Assembly: GCF_021502675.1 (NCBI RefSeq)
Contig: NZ_JAKFHA010000010.1
Location: 178,281-242,280 of the forward strand
From: Yinghuangia soli
GTDB lineage: Bacteria; Actinomycetota; Actinomycetes; Streptomycetales; Streptomycetaceae
Reading direction: 5' to 3'
Length of the DNA stretch: 64,000 bases
Every line of letters starts with the position of its first letter. Positions within the stretch are counted from its first letter, which is position 1. Below the pieces are notes generated by a model. It was not told the DNA's origin, searched no databases, and was given only the letters and a program-made list of their open reading frames with translations. Below are positions 17,525 to 26,638 of the stretch, one piece after another. The translations under genes were made by a program, and so were the position numbers.

Positions 17525-18220
17525 ATGACCATCCGGGTGATGCTGGTCGACGACCAGGAACTGCTGCGCACCGGATTCACCATGGTGCTCCAGGCCCAGC
17601 CCGACATGGAGGTGGTGGCCGAGGCCGGCAACGGCGCCGAGGCCATCGAGAAGCTCCGGTCGACGGCTGTCGACGTGGTCCTGATGGACGTGCGCATGCC
17701 GCGCATGGACGGTGTCGAGGCGTGCCGCCGCATCGCCGGCGACGGCCCCGACACCATCAAGCTGCCGGCCGGCCGGGAGCGTCCGAAGGTGCTCATGCTG
17801 ACCACCTTCGACCTCGACGAGTACGCGTTCGCGGCCATCAAGGCGGGCGCCAGCGGGTTCCTGCTCAAGGACGTCCCGCCGACCGAACTGCTGTCCGGCA
17901 TCCGGGCGGTGGCCTCGGGCGACGCGGTGGTCGCGCCCAGCACCACGCGCCGCCTGCTGGACCGCTTCGCGCCCATCCTGCCCAGCGAGTCGGACGCCCG
18001 CCCCGAGGCCGTCGAGTCGCTCACCGAGCGCGAGCACGAGGTGCTGCTGCTGGTCGCGCAGGGACTGTCCAACGCGGAGATCGCGGAGCGCCTGTTCCTG
18101 TCCGAGGCGACCGTGAAGACGCACGTCGGCCGCATCCTGATGAAGCTGGGGCTGCGCGACCGCGTGCAGGCGGTGGTGCTGGCGTACGAGACCGGCCTGG
18201 TCCGGGCCCGCGGCGCCTGA
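17525..18220 (+). CDS. NarL/FixJ-family response regulator
   Basis: A 231-residue DNA-binding regulator. The receiver domain (residues 3-125) has the acidic pair LVDDQ, phospho-acceptor Asp55 in VVLMDVRMPRMDG, Thr in MLTTFD, and Lys in FLLKDVPP. The LuxR-type HTH occupies the C-terminus: LTEREHEVLLLVAQGLSNAEIAERLFLSEATVKTHVGRILMKLGLRDRVQAVV. An insertion of about 10 residues (DTIKLPAGRER) sits between beta3 and beta4 of the receiver. It is in one operon with the second kinase and is probably shared by both kinases. Confidence 0.93.
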   Translation: MTIRVMLVDDQELLRTGFTMVLQAQPDMEVVAEAGNGAEAIEKLRSTAVDVVLMDVRMPRMDGVEACRRIAGDGPDTIKLPAGRERPKVLMLTTFDLDEYAFAAIKAGASGFLLKDVPPTELLSGIRAVASGDAVVAPSTTRRLLDRFAPILPSESDARPEAVESLTEREHEVLLLVAQGLSNAEIAERLFLSEATVKTHVGRILMKLGLRDRVQAVVLAYETGLVRARGA

Positions 18221-18244
18221 CCGGGGATCGAGGGACCGGGGACC

Positions 18245-18270
18245 GGCCGCGCGGTGCCTGCCGCGCGGCC
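18245..18270. terminator. Hairpin between convergent genes
   Basis: GGCCGCGCGG (18245-18254) pairs with CCGCGCGGCC (18261-18270) around a 6-nt loop, between the response regulator and SDR stops. Confidence 0.6.
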
Positions 18271-18278
18271 CGGCTGCG

Positions 18279-19145
18279 TCAGTCGGTGTAGAAGCCCCCG
18301 TCCGGGTGCAGCATCTCGCCAGTGAAGTACGACGACTGCTGGCCGGCCAGGAACAGCGCCGCGTCCGCGACCTCGCGCGCGGTGCCCATCCGGCCCAGCG
18401 GCACGTTCGCGAGCAGGCGCTCCTCAAGGTCCGGCAGCCCGCGGACGACCGCGGTCATGTTGGTCTCGATGAAGCCCGGGCCGATCGCGTTCACCCGGAT
18501 CCCGGCCGGGCCGAGCACCCGCGCCGCGTATTTGGTGAGCATCCACACCCCGGCCTTGGAGACCGAATACGCGGGCGCGCCCGCCTCCGGGTGCTTGGCC
18601 GCGATCGACGCGATGGTGATGATCGAACCGCGCCGCTTGAGGTCGAGCATGACGCGGGACGCGGCCTGCACCGCGAGCAGCGTGCCGGTGAGGTTCACGT
18701 CCAGCACCTGCTGCCATTCGGACAGCCGCAGTTCGGTGAAGCGCCGCATCGGGTCGGGTTGTTCGCGGGCGTGCTTGGCGGCCTTGCGGGCCACCGCCTC
18801 GGGCCGGTCGCTGCGGTAGTCGGCGGTCGAGATGCCGGCCGCGGTCACCAGGATGTCGATGCCGCCGAAGAGGTCGACGGCGTGCTGCATCACCGTCTCG
18901 TTGTCGGTCGGGCTGCTCGCGTCGGCGTGCATGTACGCCGCCCGGCGGCCCTTCTTCTCGACCGCGGCGATGGTGTCCATGCCGAGCTCGTCGAGGATGT
19001 CCGCGACGACGACGTCGGCGCCTTCCTCCGCGAAGCGCTCGCAGCACGCCCGGCCGATGCCGTTCGCACCCCCGGTGACCACCGCCACTTTGCCTTCCAG
19101 CAGGCCATTCGCCCGGCCCTGCCGCTGCTCCCGATCCCGGCCCAT
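18279..19145 (-). CDS. SDR family NAD(P)-dependent oxidoreductase
   Basis: A 288-residue classical short-chain dehydrogenase. It has the cofactor motif TGGANGIG, ADI after beta2 (Asp favours NAD over NADP), the structural TAAGIS (in place of NNAG), DVNLTG, catalytic Ser in TIASIAAKHP and YSVSKAG (Tyr-x-x-x-Lys), and the C-terminal GEMLHPDGGFYTD. An insert with RKAAKHAREQPDPMRRF after the NAG-like motif is unusual for the family and may shape the substrate pocket. GGGAGGG precedes ATG 19145; an upstream in-frame start at 19214 is less likely. It is divergent from the cupin-P450 pair, so a shared catabolic or biosynthetic pathway is possible. Confidence 0.88.
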   Translation of the reverse strand: MGRDREQRQGRANGLLEGKVAVVTGGANGIGRACCERFAEEGADVVVADILDELGMDTIAAVEKKGRRAAYMHADASSPTDNETVMQHAVDLFGGIDILVTAAGISTADYRSDRPEAVARKAAKHAREQPDPMRRFTELRLSEWQQVLDVNLTGTLLAVQAASRVMLDLKRRGSIITIASIAAKHPEAGAPAYSVSKAGVWMLTKYAARVLGPAGIRVNAIGPGFIETNMTAVVRGLPDLEERLLANVPLGRMGTAREVADAALFLAGQQSSYFTGEMLHPDGGFYTD

Positions 19146-19262
19146 CCGCGTCGATCCCTCCCGCCCGCGCGCCCGTTCCCCGGCCTGGTGCCCGCCGCGC
19201 GCGTACCGCCCCATCCTGCCCGCCGGAATCCGTGCTCGAAACCGACGGCGCGCTGAGGCATG

Positions 19263-19279
19263 CTGTTACACCGTTACAG
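19263..19279. promoter_or_regulatory. Possible operator in the SDR/cupin intergenic region
   Basis: CTGTTACACCGTTACAG carries CTGT/ACAG inverted ends and a direct GTTACA repeat, 38 nt before the cupin start. It would suit control of either divergent gene. Weak evidence. Confidence 0.25.
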
Positions 19280-19316
19280 ACATGACGCCGTGTCAGCTGT
19301 GTCAGGAGGAAGTCCC

Positions 19317-19778
19317 ATGACCACCATCGCCGAGGGCCCCGACCTGTCGATCCACGTCGGCGCCGACGACCTGCCGTTCGTCGAGATCGGCGGCGGCAAC
19401 AAGCTGAAGGTCGTGTGCGTCAAGCCGCAGGAAGGCCTGTGGATCGTCGAGAACGTCTTCCAGGCCGGCTTCCAGGCCCCGCGCCACCGGCACACCGGCC
19501 CGGTGTACGCGTACACCACCGCCGGCGCCTGGAAGTACGCCGAGTACGACTACACCAACCGCGCCGGCTCCTTCCTGTACGAGCCCGCCGGCTCGGTGCA
19601 CACCCTCACCTGCGTGGAGCCGGACACCCGCGTCTGGTTCCAGATGTACGGCAGCAACCTGAACCTGGACGACGACGGCAACATCGAGTCGGTCACCGAC
19701 GGCCCCGGCACCCTGCGCGCCTACTACGCGCTGTGCGAGGCCCAGGGCTTCGGCCGCCCGAACGTCCTGGTCGCCTGA
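19317..19778 (+). CDS. Cupin protein of the 2,4'-dihydroxyacetophenone dioxygenase-like family
   Basis: A 153-residue single-domain cupin. The metal-binding motif 1 is seen in APRHRHTGPVYAYTTAGAWKYAEYDYTNRAGSFLYEPAGSVHTL, with candidate ligands in HRH, a Glu/Tyr region and the later His of SVHTL. The long Ala-Gly-Trp-Lys-Tyr stretch resembles the 2,4'-dihydroxyacetophenone dioxygenase/ChrR-like cupins. AGGAGG is well spaced before ATG 19317. The P450 follows 11 bp downstream, so they are one operon. A C-C cleaving dioxygenase or a related oxygen-dependent role is possible, but a non-enzymatic cupin cannot be excluded. Confidence 0.85.
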   Translation: MTTIAEGPDLSIHVGADDLPFVEIGGGNKLKVVCVKPQEGLWIVENVFQAGFQAPRHRHTGPVYAYTTAGAWKYAEYDYTNRAGSFLYEPAGSVHTLTCVEPDTRVWFQMYGSNLNLDDDGNIESVTDGPGTLRAYYALCEAQGFGRPNVLVA

Positions 19779-19789
19779 GGAGCAGCAGC

Positions 19790-21013
19790 ATGACCACCGC
19801 CGCCGCGCGCGACATCTACAGCCCCGACCTGTACGTGGCCGGGGCCCCGCACGAGCTGTTCACCGAGCTGCGCCGCACCAGCCCGCTCTACTGGCAGGAC
19901 ATGCCCGGCGAGCCCGGCTACTGGGCGGTGCTCAAGCACGCGGACGTCGAGTTCGTCTCGCAGCGCTCCGACCTGTTCTCCGCGGCCAGCGGGGGCATCG
20001 TGCTGGAGAACCTGGAGGAGGACCGCCTGGAGGCGCTGCGCGGCTCGCTGCTGGCCATGGACCCGCCGCAGCACCGGGCGTACCGCAAGCCGCTGGTGAA
20101 GTCCTTCACCGCCAAGGTGGTCGGCGGCATGGAGGCGCGGATCCGGGAGATCACCCAGGAGATCTTCGCGACGCTTCCGGCCGAGGGGGTCGTCGAGTTC
20201 GTGCACGACGTCACCTCCAGCCTGCCGACCCAGGTCATCGGCGAGCTGATGGGCCTGCCGCGCGAGGACTGGGACTACATCCACCGCCTCGCCGAGCGGA
20301 ACACCACCAGCCAGGACCCGAACGTCGGCGGCGGCGAGGAGGACGGCTACGGCCCCGGTGCGGCGTCCATCGAGATGGCCAAGTACGCGATCGGCTTTGC
20401 CATGAAGCGTCGCGTCGAGGAGCCGCGCGAGGACCTCACCACGCTGATCCTGGAGTCGGAGTTCGGCGGCAAGCGGATGTCCGACGTCGAATTCGGGATG
20501 TTCTTCGTCCAGCTGGTCACGGCGGGGAACGACACCACCAAGACGATGCTGGCCGCCGGGCTGCACGCGCTGCTCACCCATCCGGAGCAACTTGCCGCGG
20601 TGCGGCAGGACCCCGCGCTGGTGCCGGGCGCGGTCGAGGAGATCCTGCGCTGGGCCAACCCGCTGCACTACTTCCGGCGCACCGCGACGCAGGACGTCGA
20701 GCTGCGCGGCGTGCAGATCAAGGCGGGCGACAAGGTCGCCATGTACTACACCTCGGCCAATCGCGACGAAGAGGTGTTCGAGGACGCCCAGAGTTTCGAC
20801 ATCTCGCGGCGCCCCAACCCGCATCTGTCGTTCGGCTTCGCCGAGCACTTCTGCCTGGGCGTGCACATCGCGCGCCTGGAGGGCCGGGTGTTCTTCGAGG
20901 AACTGTTCGCCTCGTTCCCGCGGATCGAACTGGCGGGCGAGCCGACCCGGGTCCGATCCAACCTCAACAACGCCCTGAAGACCCTGCCGGTCCGGATGTA
21001 CCGCACCGCCTGA
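19790..21013 (+). CDS. Cytochrome P450
   Basis: A 407-residue soluble bacterial P450. The I-helix oxygen-activation motif is AGNDTTK, the K-helix ExxR is EEILR, and the heme region is FGFAEHFCLG with Cys355 as thiolate ligand. The position that is usually Gly in FxxGxxxCxG is Ala351. The N-terminal region (DMPGEPGYWAVLKHADVEFVSQRSDLFSA) and MDPPQHRAYRKPL resemble the CYP125/142/CYP124-type group that oxidises steroids or alkyl chains, which is only a similarity of style. It follows the cupin by 11 bp with GAGGAG as ribosome site. Electrons must come from a ferredoxin encoded elsewhere. Confidence 0.92.
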   Translation: MTTAAARDIYSPDLYVAGAPHELFTELRRTSPLYWQDMPGEPGYWAVLKHADVEFVSQRSDLFSAASGGIVLENLEEDRLEALRGSLLAMDPPQHRAYRKPLVKSFTAKVVGGMEARIREITQEIFATLPAEGVVEFVHDVTSSLPTQVIGELMGLPREDWDYIHRLAERNTTSQDPNVGGGEEDGYGPGAASIEMAKYAIGFAMKRRVEEPREDLTTLILESEFGGKRMSDVEFGMFFVQLVTAGNDTTKTMLAAGLHALLTHPEQLAAVRQDPALVPGAVEEILRWANPLHYFRRTATQDVELRGVQIKAGDKVAMYYTSANRDEEVFEDAQSFDISRRPNPHLSFGFAEHFCLGVHIARLEGRVFFEELFASFPRIELAGEPTRVRSNLNNALKTLPVRMYRTA

Positions 21014-21105
21014 ACCGGCTCCGAATGGGCCTCTGACCTGGCCGTTCATGCCGACCGGCGGCACATGTGATTGACCTCCCGAACCTCGGGGGATCCCTGA
21101 AAGTC

Positions 21106-21130
21106 CGATATGCGCGATATCGGGCGATAT
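21106..21130. repeat. Three CGATAT repeats at helical spacing
   Basis: CGATAT occurs at 21106, 21115 and 21125, i.e. 9 and 10 bp apart, 25-49 bp before the next start codon. It could be a binding array or structure near the promoter of the small membrane protein. Confidence 0.4.
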
Positions 21131-21154
21131 GGTCCCCTGGTTCGGGAGGTTCAC

Positions 21155-21610
21155 ATGCGAAAGCTCATGGCTCGTGTGGCCCTCAGGTCCGCGCTCGCGA
21201 TATCCGCGGTCGGCATTGTCGCCGCTGCGGGAGCGTTCGACGGAGGCCCGGCGAAGGACACCCGGAACACCCCCGCGCAGACGGTCGCGGCCCAGCCCGC
21301 CGGCTGGCACGCGGACACCGCCGACGCGGGCACCCGCGCAGGGCAGGCCGCCGCGGACGCGCAGTCCGCGTCGTCCTCGTACACCCTGCGCACCGAGAAC
21401 GGCCCCCGTGCGGCGCTCGCGGCCCGCATCGTCACCGCGACGCTGCTGCTCACCGGACTGGTGCTGACCGGCCTCGGCGCGATCGGCATGCGCGGCCCGA
21501 GCCTCTCCCGCGGGCGCCGCGACGTGCCGGTGCCGATGGTTCCGGCATACGCCCCCGCACGGATCCCCCGGCCCGGAGGCCACCCGCGATTCGGCCCGCC
21601 CCCCACCTGA
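21155..21610 (+). CDS. Small membrane protein of unknown function
   Basis: 151 residues. An N-terminal hydrophobic stretch (about 9-30, a signal anchor or signal peptide) precedes a polar segment rich in Ala, Asp and Thr. A second transmembrane helix follows (about 93-115: [24 protein letters not shown]), then a Pro/Arg-rich cytoplasmic tail ([16 protein letters not shown]). No family is recognised. GGGAGG at 21144-21149 fixes ATG 21155. It lies between the P450 and the DUF2520 gene and appears to have its own upstream repeats. Confidence 0.7.
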   Translation: MRKLMARVALRSALAISAVGIVAAAGAFDGGPAKDTRNTPAQTVAAQPAGWHADTADAGTRAGQAAADAQSASSSYTLRTENGPRAALAARIVTATLLLTGLVLTGLGAIGMRGPSLSRGRRDVPVPMVPAYAPARIPRPGGHPRFGPPPT

Positions 21611-21670
21611 GTACGCTGATCAGGCCAGTACTCGTCCGGTACCCACCGCGGACTGGAACGGAAGGCCATC

Positions 21671-22609
21671 GTGAACGACAACGACCCCCTCGCCGTACCC
21701 CAACGGCGGCCCCGCCCCGCGGACCCCGCGGACCGACCCGCCCGCCTCGCGGTCGGTGTCGTGGGCGCCGGCCGCGTCGGTGCGCCGCTGGCCGCCGCGC
21801 TCGCCCTCGCCGGGCACCACGTGGTGGCCGCCTCGGGCGTCTCGGACGCCTCCCGGCGCCGGGCCGAGGAGCTCCTCCCCGGCGTACCGCTCACCACTCC
21901 CCAGGACGTCATCGCGCGCGCCGATCTGGTGCTGCTGACCGTCCCGGACGACGCGCTGCGCGACCTGGTCGGCGGCCTTGCCGCCACCGGTGCGCTCAAG
22001 CCCGGCCAGCTCCTCGTGCACACCTCCGGACGCTTCGGCGTGGGCGTCCTGGAGGACGCCGCGCGCGCCGGTGCGCTGCCGCTCGCCCTGCACCCCGTCA
22101 TGACGTTCACCGGCACCTCGGTGGACGTCCAGCGGCTGGTCGGCTGCTCGTTCGGGGTCACCGCCCCCGAGGTGCTGCGGCCGGTCGCCGAGGCCCTCGT
22201 GGTCGAGATGGGCGGCGAGCCGGAATGGATCGACGAAAGCGCCCGGCCGCTCTACCACGTGGCCCTCGCCAACGGCGCGAACCACCTGGTCACCCTGGTC
22301 GCGCAGTCCCGCGACCTGCTGGCCGCGGCCGGCGTGCGCGCCCCGGACCGGATGCTCGGCCCGCTGCTCGGCGCCGCGCTGGACAACGCGCTGCGGTCCG
22401 GCGACCTGGCCCTGACCGGCCCCGTGGCCCGCGGCGACGCGGGCACCGTGGCGGCGCACGTGGCCGAACTGCGCCGCGTCGCCCCCGAAGCGCTCGCGGC
22501 GTACATCGCGATGGCCCGGCTGACCGCCGACCGCGCGCTGACCGCGGGGATGTTGAAGCCGGAATCGGCCGAGGCGCTCTTGGACGTCCTCGCGGAAGGC
22601 GGTGCGTGA
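21671..22609 (+). CDS. Rossmann-fold/DUF2520 oxidoreductase, candidate PanG-type ketopantoate reductase
   Basis: A 312-residue dehydrogenase-like protein. The NAD(P)-binding motif is [24 protein letters not shown] (about 28-51), followed by [13 protein letters not shown] and [14 protein letters not shown]. The C-terminal helical DUF2520 domain includes [20 protein letters not shown] and a Lys-poor core. Its stop overlaps the panC start (TGATG), so the two are co-translated. Proteins of this Rossmann/DUF2520 class include PanG, a third type of ketopantoate reductase, and the panC linkage supports that role here. The exact assignment is inference. Confidence 0.75.
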   Translation: MNDNDPLAVPQRRPRPADPADRPARLAVGVVGAGRVGAPLAAALALAGHHVVAASGVSDASRRRAEELLPGVPLTTPQDVIARADLVLLTVPDDALRDLVGGLAATGALKPGQLLVHTSGRFGVGVLEDAARAGALPLALHPVMTFTGTSVDVQRLVGCSFGVTAPEVLRPVAEALVVEMGGEPEWIDESARPLYHVALANGANHLVTLVAQSRDLLAAAGVRAPDRMLGPLLGAALDNALRSGDLALTGPVARGDAGTVAAHVAELRRVAPEALAAYIAMARLTADRALTAGMLKPESAEALLDVLAEGGA

Positions 22610-23532
22610 TGGCGCTGTTCGGACACCGCAAGCACAAGCCGCTGCTGGTGCGCGACCGCAGCAAGCTGGCCGAGCTGCGCGACGAATGGGCCCTGGAAAG
22701 CCAGGGCTGGGCCGTCGTGATGACCATGGGCGCGCTGCACGACGGGCACGCCGCGCTCATCCGCGCCGCCCGCGAACGCGTCGGCAAGCACGGCGTCGTG
22801 GTGGTGACCGTCTTCGTGAACCCGCTGCAGTTCGGCGCGAACGAGGACCTGGACCGCTACCCGCGCACCCTCGACGACGACCTGATCGTCTGTCACGAGG
22901 CAGGCGCCAATGCGGTGTTCGCGCCCTCGGTCGAGGACGTCTACCCGCACGGCGAACCCTCGGTGCGCGTCTCGGCCGGACCGGTGGGCACGGTGCTGGA
23001 AGGCGCGTCGCGCCCTGGCCACTTCGACGGCATGCTCACGGTCGTCGCCAAGCTGCTGCACATCGCCTCGCCCGGTGCCGGAGTGGACTACTTCGCGTTC
23101 TTCGGCGAGAAGGACGCGCAGCAACTCGCGCTGATCCGGCGCATGGTCGCGGACCTCAACTTCGACGTGGAGATCGTCGGGGTGCCGACCGTCCGCGAGC
23201 CCGACGGCCTCGCGCTGTCCAGCCGCAACCGCTTCCTCGGCGAGGCCGACCGGGTCACCGCCCTCACCCTGAGCCGCGCGCTGCGCGCCGGCGCGGCCGA
23301 GGCGGAGTACGGCGCGGCCGCGGTGCGCGACGTCGCCGCCGCGGTCCTGGCCGCGGCCGCCGCCGCCGAACCCCCGCTCGAACTCGACTACCTCGCCTTG
23401 GTGGACCCCGCGACGTTCGCGGAGGTCCCGGCGGACCACACCGGCCCGGCCGTCCTCGCCGTCGCCGCCCGGGTCGGCTCGACCCGCCTGATCGACAATG
23501 TCCCCCTGGTCATCGCAGGAGCACGGTCATGA
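22609..23532 (+). CDS. panC: Pantoate--beta-alanine ligase (pantothenate synthetase)
   Basis: Joins pantoate and beta-alanine with ATP through a pantoyl-adenylate. About 307 residues. Nucleotidyltransferase motifs are intact: [15 protein letters not shown] (HIGH-like), [37 protein letters not shown], and LALSSRN (KMSKS-like). ATG 22609 overlaps the upstream stop. panD follows with an ATGA overlap, placing the enzyme next to the one that makes its beta-alanine substrate. The N-terminal [11 protein letters not shown] extension is basic. Confidence 0.95.
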   Translation: MALFGHRKHKPLLVRDRSKLAELRDEWALESQGWAVVMTMGALHDGHAALIRAARERVGKHGVVVVTVFVNPLQFGANEDLDRYPRTLDDDLIVCHEAGANAVFAPSVEDVYPHGEPSVRVSAGPVGTVLEGASRPGHFDGMLTVVAKLLHIASPGAGVDYFAFFGEKDAQQLALIRRMVADLNFDVEIVGVPTVREPDGLALSSRNRFLGEADRVTALTLSRALRAGAAEAEYGAAAVRDVAAAVLAAAAAAEPPLELDYLALVDPATFAEVPADHTGPAVLAVAARVGSTRLIDNVPLVIAGARS

Positions 23533-24035
23533 TGCGCACGATGTTCAAGTCCAAGATCCACCGGGCCACCGTGACCCAGGCGGACCTGCACTACGTCGGC
23601 TCGGTCACCATCGACGAGGACCTCCTCGACGCCGCCGACCTGCTGCCCGGCGAGCTGGTCCACATCGTCGACATCGACAACGGCGCGCGCCTGGAGACGT
23701 ACACGATCGCGGGGCCGCGCGGCACCGGCATCATCGGCATCAACGGGGCCGCGGCCCGCCTCGTGCACACCGGCGACCTGGTGATCATCATCGCGTACGC
23801 GCAGGTCACCGACGAGGAAGCGCGGGACATGAAGCCCCGCGTGGTGTTCGTGGACGGCGAGAACCGCATCACCGGGACCGGCCACGACCCGGCCGAGGTG
23901 CCGTCCGGCAGCGAGCTCGTGCGCGGCGACGTGCCCGAGCCGCGGGCCGCCGAGGCCGCATCGGCCAAGGCCGCGCGCAAGGCGGCCAGGAAGGCCTCCG
24001 CACCCAAGAAGCCCGCGAAGAAGACCGTCCGGTGA
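23529..24035 (+). CDS. panD: Aspartate 1-decarboxylase proenzyme with a C-terminal Lys/Ala tail
   Basis: Decarboxylates L-aspartate to beta-alanine; the proenzyme cleaves itself at Gly24-Ser25 (HYVGSVT) to form the pyruvoyl cofactor on Ser25. Other expected parts are [15 protein letters not shown] (Lys9 of the active site), [10 protein letters not shown] and [24 protein letters not shown]. Start 23529 places the cleavage site at the canonical positions. The protein is 168 residues, about 30 longer than usual; the extra tail is [20 protein letters not shown] and so on, histone-H1-like. It overlaps both panC and nadB by four bases. Confidence 0.95.
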   Translation: MMRTMFKSKIHRATVTQADLHYVGSVTIDEDLLDAADLLPGELVHIVDIDNGARLETYTIAGPRGTGIIGINGAAARLVHTGDLVIIIAYAQVTDEEARDMKPRVVFVDGENRITGTGHDPAEVPSGSELVRGDVPEPRAAEAASAKAARKAARKASAPKKPAKKTVR

Positions 24036-25669
24036 CCACCTACCCGACCCGCCTGGCCGCGCCGGCGCCCGGCTGGGCGACGTACGCCGACGTGATCGTG
24101 ATCGGCTCGGGCGTCGCCGGGCTGACCGCCGCGCTGCGCGCCCGCGCGGCCGGCAGCGTCCTGGTGGTCACCAAGGCCGTCCTCGACGAAGGCTCCACGC
24201 GCTGGGCGCAGGGCGGCATCGCGGCCGCGCTGGGCGAGGGCGACACCCCCGAGCAGCACATGCAGGACACCCTGGTGGCCGGCGCCGGGCTGTGCGACGA
24301 GGAGGCCGTCCGCGTCCTCGTCTCCGAAGGGCCGGGCGCGGTCCGCCGGCTGATGTCGGTGGGCGCCGAGTTCGACCGGGACGCCGACGGCAACATCCTG
24401 CTCACCCGCGAAGGCGGCCACCTGCGCAACCGCATCGCGCACGCGGGCGGCGACGCCACCGGCGCGGAGATATCGCGGGCGCTCGTGCAGGCCGTCCACG
24501 AGGCCGGCATCGAGGTCATCGAACACGCGCTGGTGCTGGACCTGTTGCAGGACGCCGAAGGCCGGGCCTGCGGCGTGACCCTGCACGTCATGGGCGAAGG
24601 CGCCCGCGACGGCGTGGGGGCGGTGCACGGCCGCGCGGTGGTCCTCGCCGCGGGCGGCATGGGCCAGATCTTCTCCTCGACCACCAATCCGCACGTGTCC
24701 ACCGGCGACGGCGTCGCGCTCGCGCTGCGTGCCGGAGCCGAGGTCGCGGACCTGGAGTTCGTGCAGTTCCACCCGACCGTCCTGTGGCTCGGGGCGGGCG
24801 CGGAGGGCCAGCAGCCGCTGGTCTCCGAAGCGGTGCGCGGCGAGGGCGCCTACCTCGTCGACGCCGACGGCGTACGGTTCATGACGGGCCGTCACCCGCT
24901 CGGCGAGCTGGCCCCGCGGGACATCGTGGCCAAGGGCATCATGCGGCGCATGGCCGAAACCGGCGCCGAGCACATGTACTTGGACGGGCGGCACTTCGGC
25001 GCCGAGATGTGGGCGGAGCGCTTCCCGACCATCCTGGCCTCGTGCCGGTCGCACGGCATCGACCCGGTGACCGAGCTGATCCCGGTCGCGCCCGCCGCGC
25101 ATTACGCGAGCGGCGGCGTGCGCACCGACCTGGACGGGCGTACGTCGGTGCCCGGCCTGTACGCGTGCGGCGAGGTGGCGTGCACGGGCGTGCACGGCGC
25201 GAACCGGCTGGCGTCCAACTCGCTCCTCGAAGGCCTCGTCTTCGCCGAGCGCATCGCCGCGGACTTGCTCCGCGACCTGCCGCCGCGCCGCGAACCGGCC
25301 GAACCCGCGGGCGAGGCCGCGTTGTTGGACCCGGGCGTACGCGCCCCCCTGCAGCGCGCGATGACCGCGGGCGCGGGCGTGCTGCGCAGCCGCGACAGCC
25401 TGCGCGAGACCACGCGCGTACTGGCCGACCTGGCGGTGCGTACCGGTGCCGACCCGTGCACCGAGGCGTGGGAGGCGACCAACCTGCACACGGTGGCCGG
25501 CGCGCTCGCCGCCACCGCGTACGACCGCGAGGAAACCCGCGGCTGCCACTGGCGCGAGGACTTCCCCGAGGCCGACGACAAGGACTGGCGCGGCCACCTG
25601 ACGACCACCATGGCCGACGGCCGACTCGACCTGAAGTACGTGCCGTACGAGCCCAAGGAGACGCCGTGA
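24032..25669 (+). CDS. nadB: L-aspartate oxidase
   Basis: A flavoprotein that oxidises L-aspartate to iminoaspartate, the first step of de novo NAD synthesis. 545 residues. The FAD-binding motif [17 protein letters not shown] is at about residue 21. The re-oxidation and substrate segments [47 protein letters not shown] and the signature [19 protein letters not shown] are all present. The fumarate reductase C-terminal helical domain follows. GTG 24032 overlaps panD and the stop overlaps nadC, so Asp-consuming panD and nadB are translated side by side. Confidence 0.96.
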   Translation: MTTYPTRLAAPAPGWATYADVIVIGSGVAGLTAALRARAAGSVLVVTKAVLDEGSTRWAQGGIAAALGEGDTPEQHMQDTLVAGAGLCDEEAVRVLVSEGPGAVRRLMSVGAEFDRDADGNILLTREGGHLRNRIAHAGGDATGAEISRALVQAVHEAGIEVIEHALVLDLLQDAEGRACGVTLHVMGEGARDGVGAVHGRAVVLAAGGMGQIFSSTTNPHVSTGDGVALALRAGAEVADLEFVQFHPTVLWLGAGAEGQQPLVSEAVRGEGAYLVDADGVRFMTGRHPLGELAPRDIVAKGIMRRMAETGAEHMYLDGRHFGAEMWAERFPTILASCRSHGIDPVTELIPVAPAAHYASGGVRTDLDGRTSVPGLYACGEVACTGVHGANRLASNSLLEGLVFAERIAADLLRDLPPRREPAEPAGEAALLDPGVRAPLQRAMTAGAGVLRSRDSLRETTRVLADLAVRTGADPCTEAWEATNLHTVAGALAATAYDREETRGCHWREDFPEADDKDWRGHLTTTMADGRLDLKYVPYEPKETP

Positions 25670-26547
25670 CGCTCACTCCTGACCTGACGTCCCGCCTGGC
25701 CAAGGCCGGCCTCGACCCGGCCGCGGTGGAGGCGCTCGTGCGCGCCGCGGTGGCCGAGGACCTCGACGGCGGCGTCGACGTCACCTCGGTGGCCACGGTG
25801 CCCGCCGAGGCCCGCGGGCACGCCGACTTCACCGCCCGCAGCGCGGGCGTCGCGGCCGGCATCCCGGTGGCCGAGGCGGTCGTCGAGGCGGTCTGCGGCG
25901 ACGACGTGGTGATCGAGCGCTTCGTCGCGGACGGCGACCCCATCGCCCCCGGGCAGGTCCTGTTCACCGCCACCGGCGCGACCCGCGACCTGCTCACCGC
26001 CGAGCGGTGCGCGCTCAACCTGCTGTGCCGCCTGTCCGGCATCGCGACCCTCACCCGGACCTGGGTGGACGCCGTCGCGGGCACCGGCGCGGCGATCCGC
26101 GACACCCGCAAGACCACCCCGGGCCTGCGCGCGCTGGAGAAGTACGCGGTGCGCTGCGGCGGCGGGGTCAACCACCGCATGTCGCTGTCCGACGCGGCGA
26201 TGGTCAAGGACAACCACGTCGTCGCCGCGGGCGGCGTCGCGGAGGCCTTCCGCGCGGTGCGCGCGGCCTTCCCCGACGTGCCGGTCGAGGTCGAGGTCGA
26301 CCATTTGGAGCAGATCCCGCCGGTCCTCGACGCGGGGGCCGACCTGATCCTGCTCGACAACATGGCCCCCGCCCAACTGCGCGAAGCCGTCGCGCTGGTC
26401 GGCGGCCGGGCCCGGCTGGAATCCAGCGGCGGCCTGACCCTGGACACCGCGTACGAGGCGGCCGCCAGCGGGGTCGACTACCTCGCCGTGGGGGCGCTCA
26501 CCCACTCCGCCCCGATCCTCGACATCGGCGTCGACCTCCGCGACTGA
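25666..26547 (+). CDS. nadC: Nicotinate-nucleotide diphosphorylase (carboxylating)
   Basis: Quinolinate phosphoribosyltransferase, which makes nicotinate mononucleotide with CO2 release. 293 residues. Typical motifs are AERCALNLLCRLSGIATLT, IRDTRKTTPGLRALEKYAVRCGGGVNHR (PRPP and quinolinate Arg/Lys/His), MVKDNH, EVEVDHLEQ and ESSGGLTLD. GTG 25666 overlaps the nadB stop. No nadA gene is in the window; it must lie elsewhere. Confidence 0.96.
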   Translation: MTLTPDLTSRLAKAGLDPAAVEALVRAAVAEDLDGGVDVTSVATVPAEARGHADFTARSAGVAAGIPVAEAVVEAVCGDDVVIERFVADGDPIAPGQVLFTATGATRDLLTAERCALNLLCRLSGIATLTRTWVDAVAGTGAAIRDTRKTTPGLRALEKYAVRCGGGVNHRMSLSDAAMVKDNHVVAAGGVAEAFRAVRAAFPDVPVEVEVDHLEQIPPVLDAGADLILLDNMAPAQLREAVALVGGRARLESSGGLTLDTAYEAAASGVDYLAVGALTHSAPILDIGVDLRD

Positions 26548-26638
26548 CCGACCGCTCTCCCAGCCAGGTACTGTGCACACTTCCGCCGCCCCCGCCGCCC
26601 CTGTGACACCCCACCGCCCCAGCCAAGGACACGCGACG

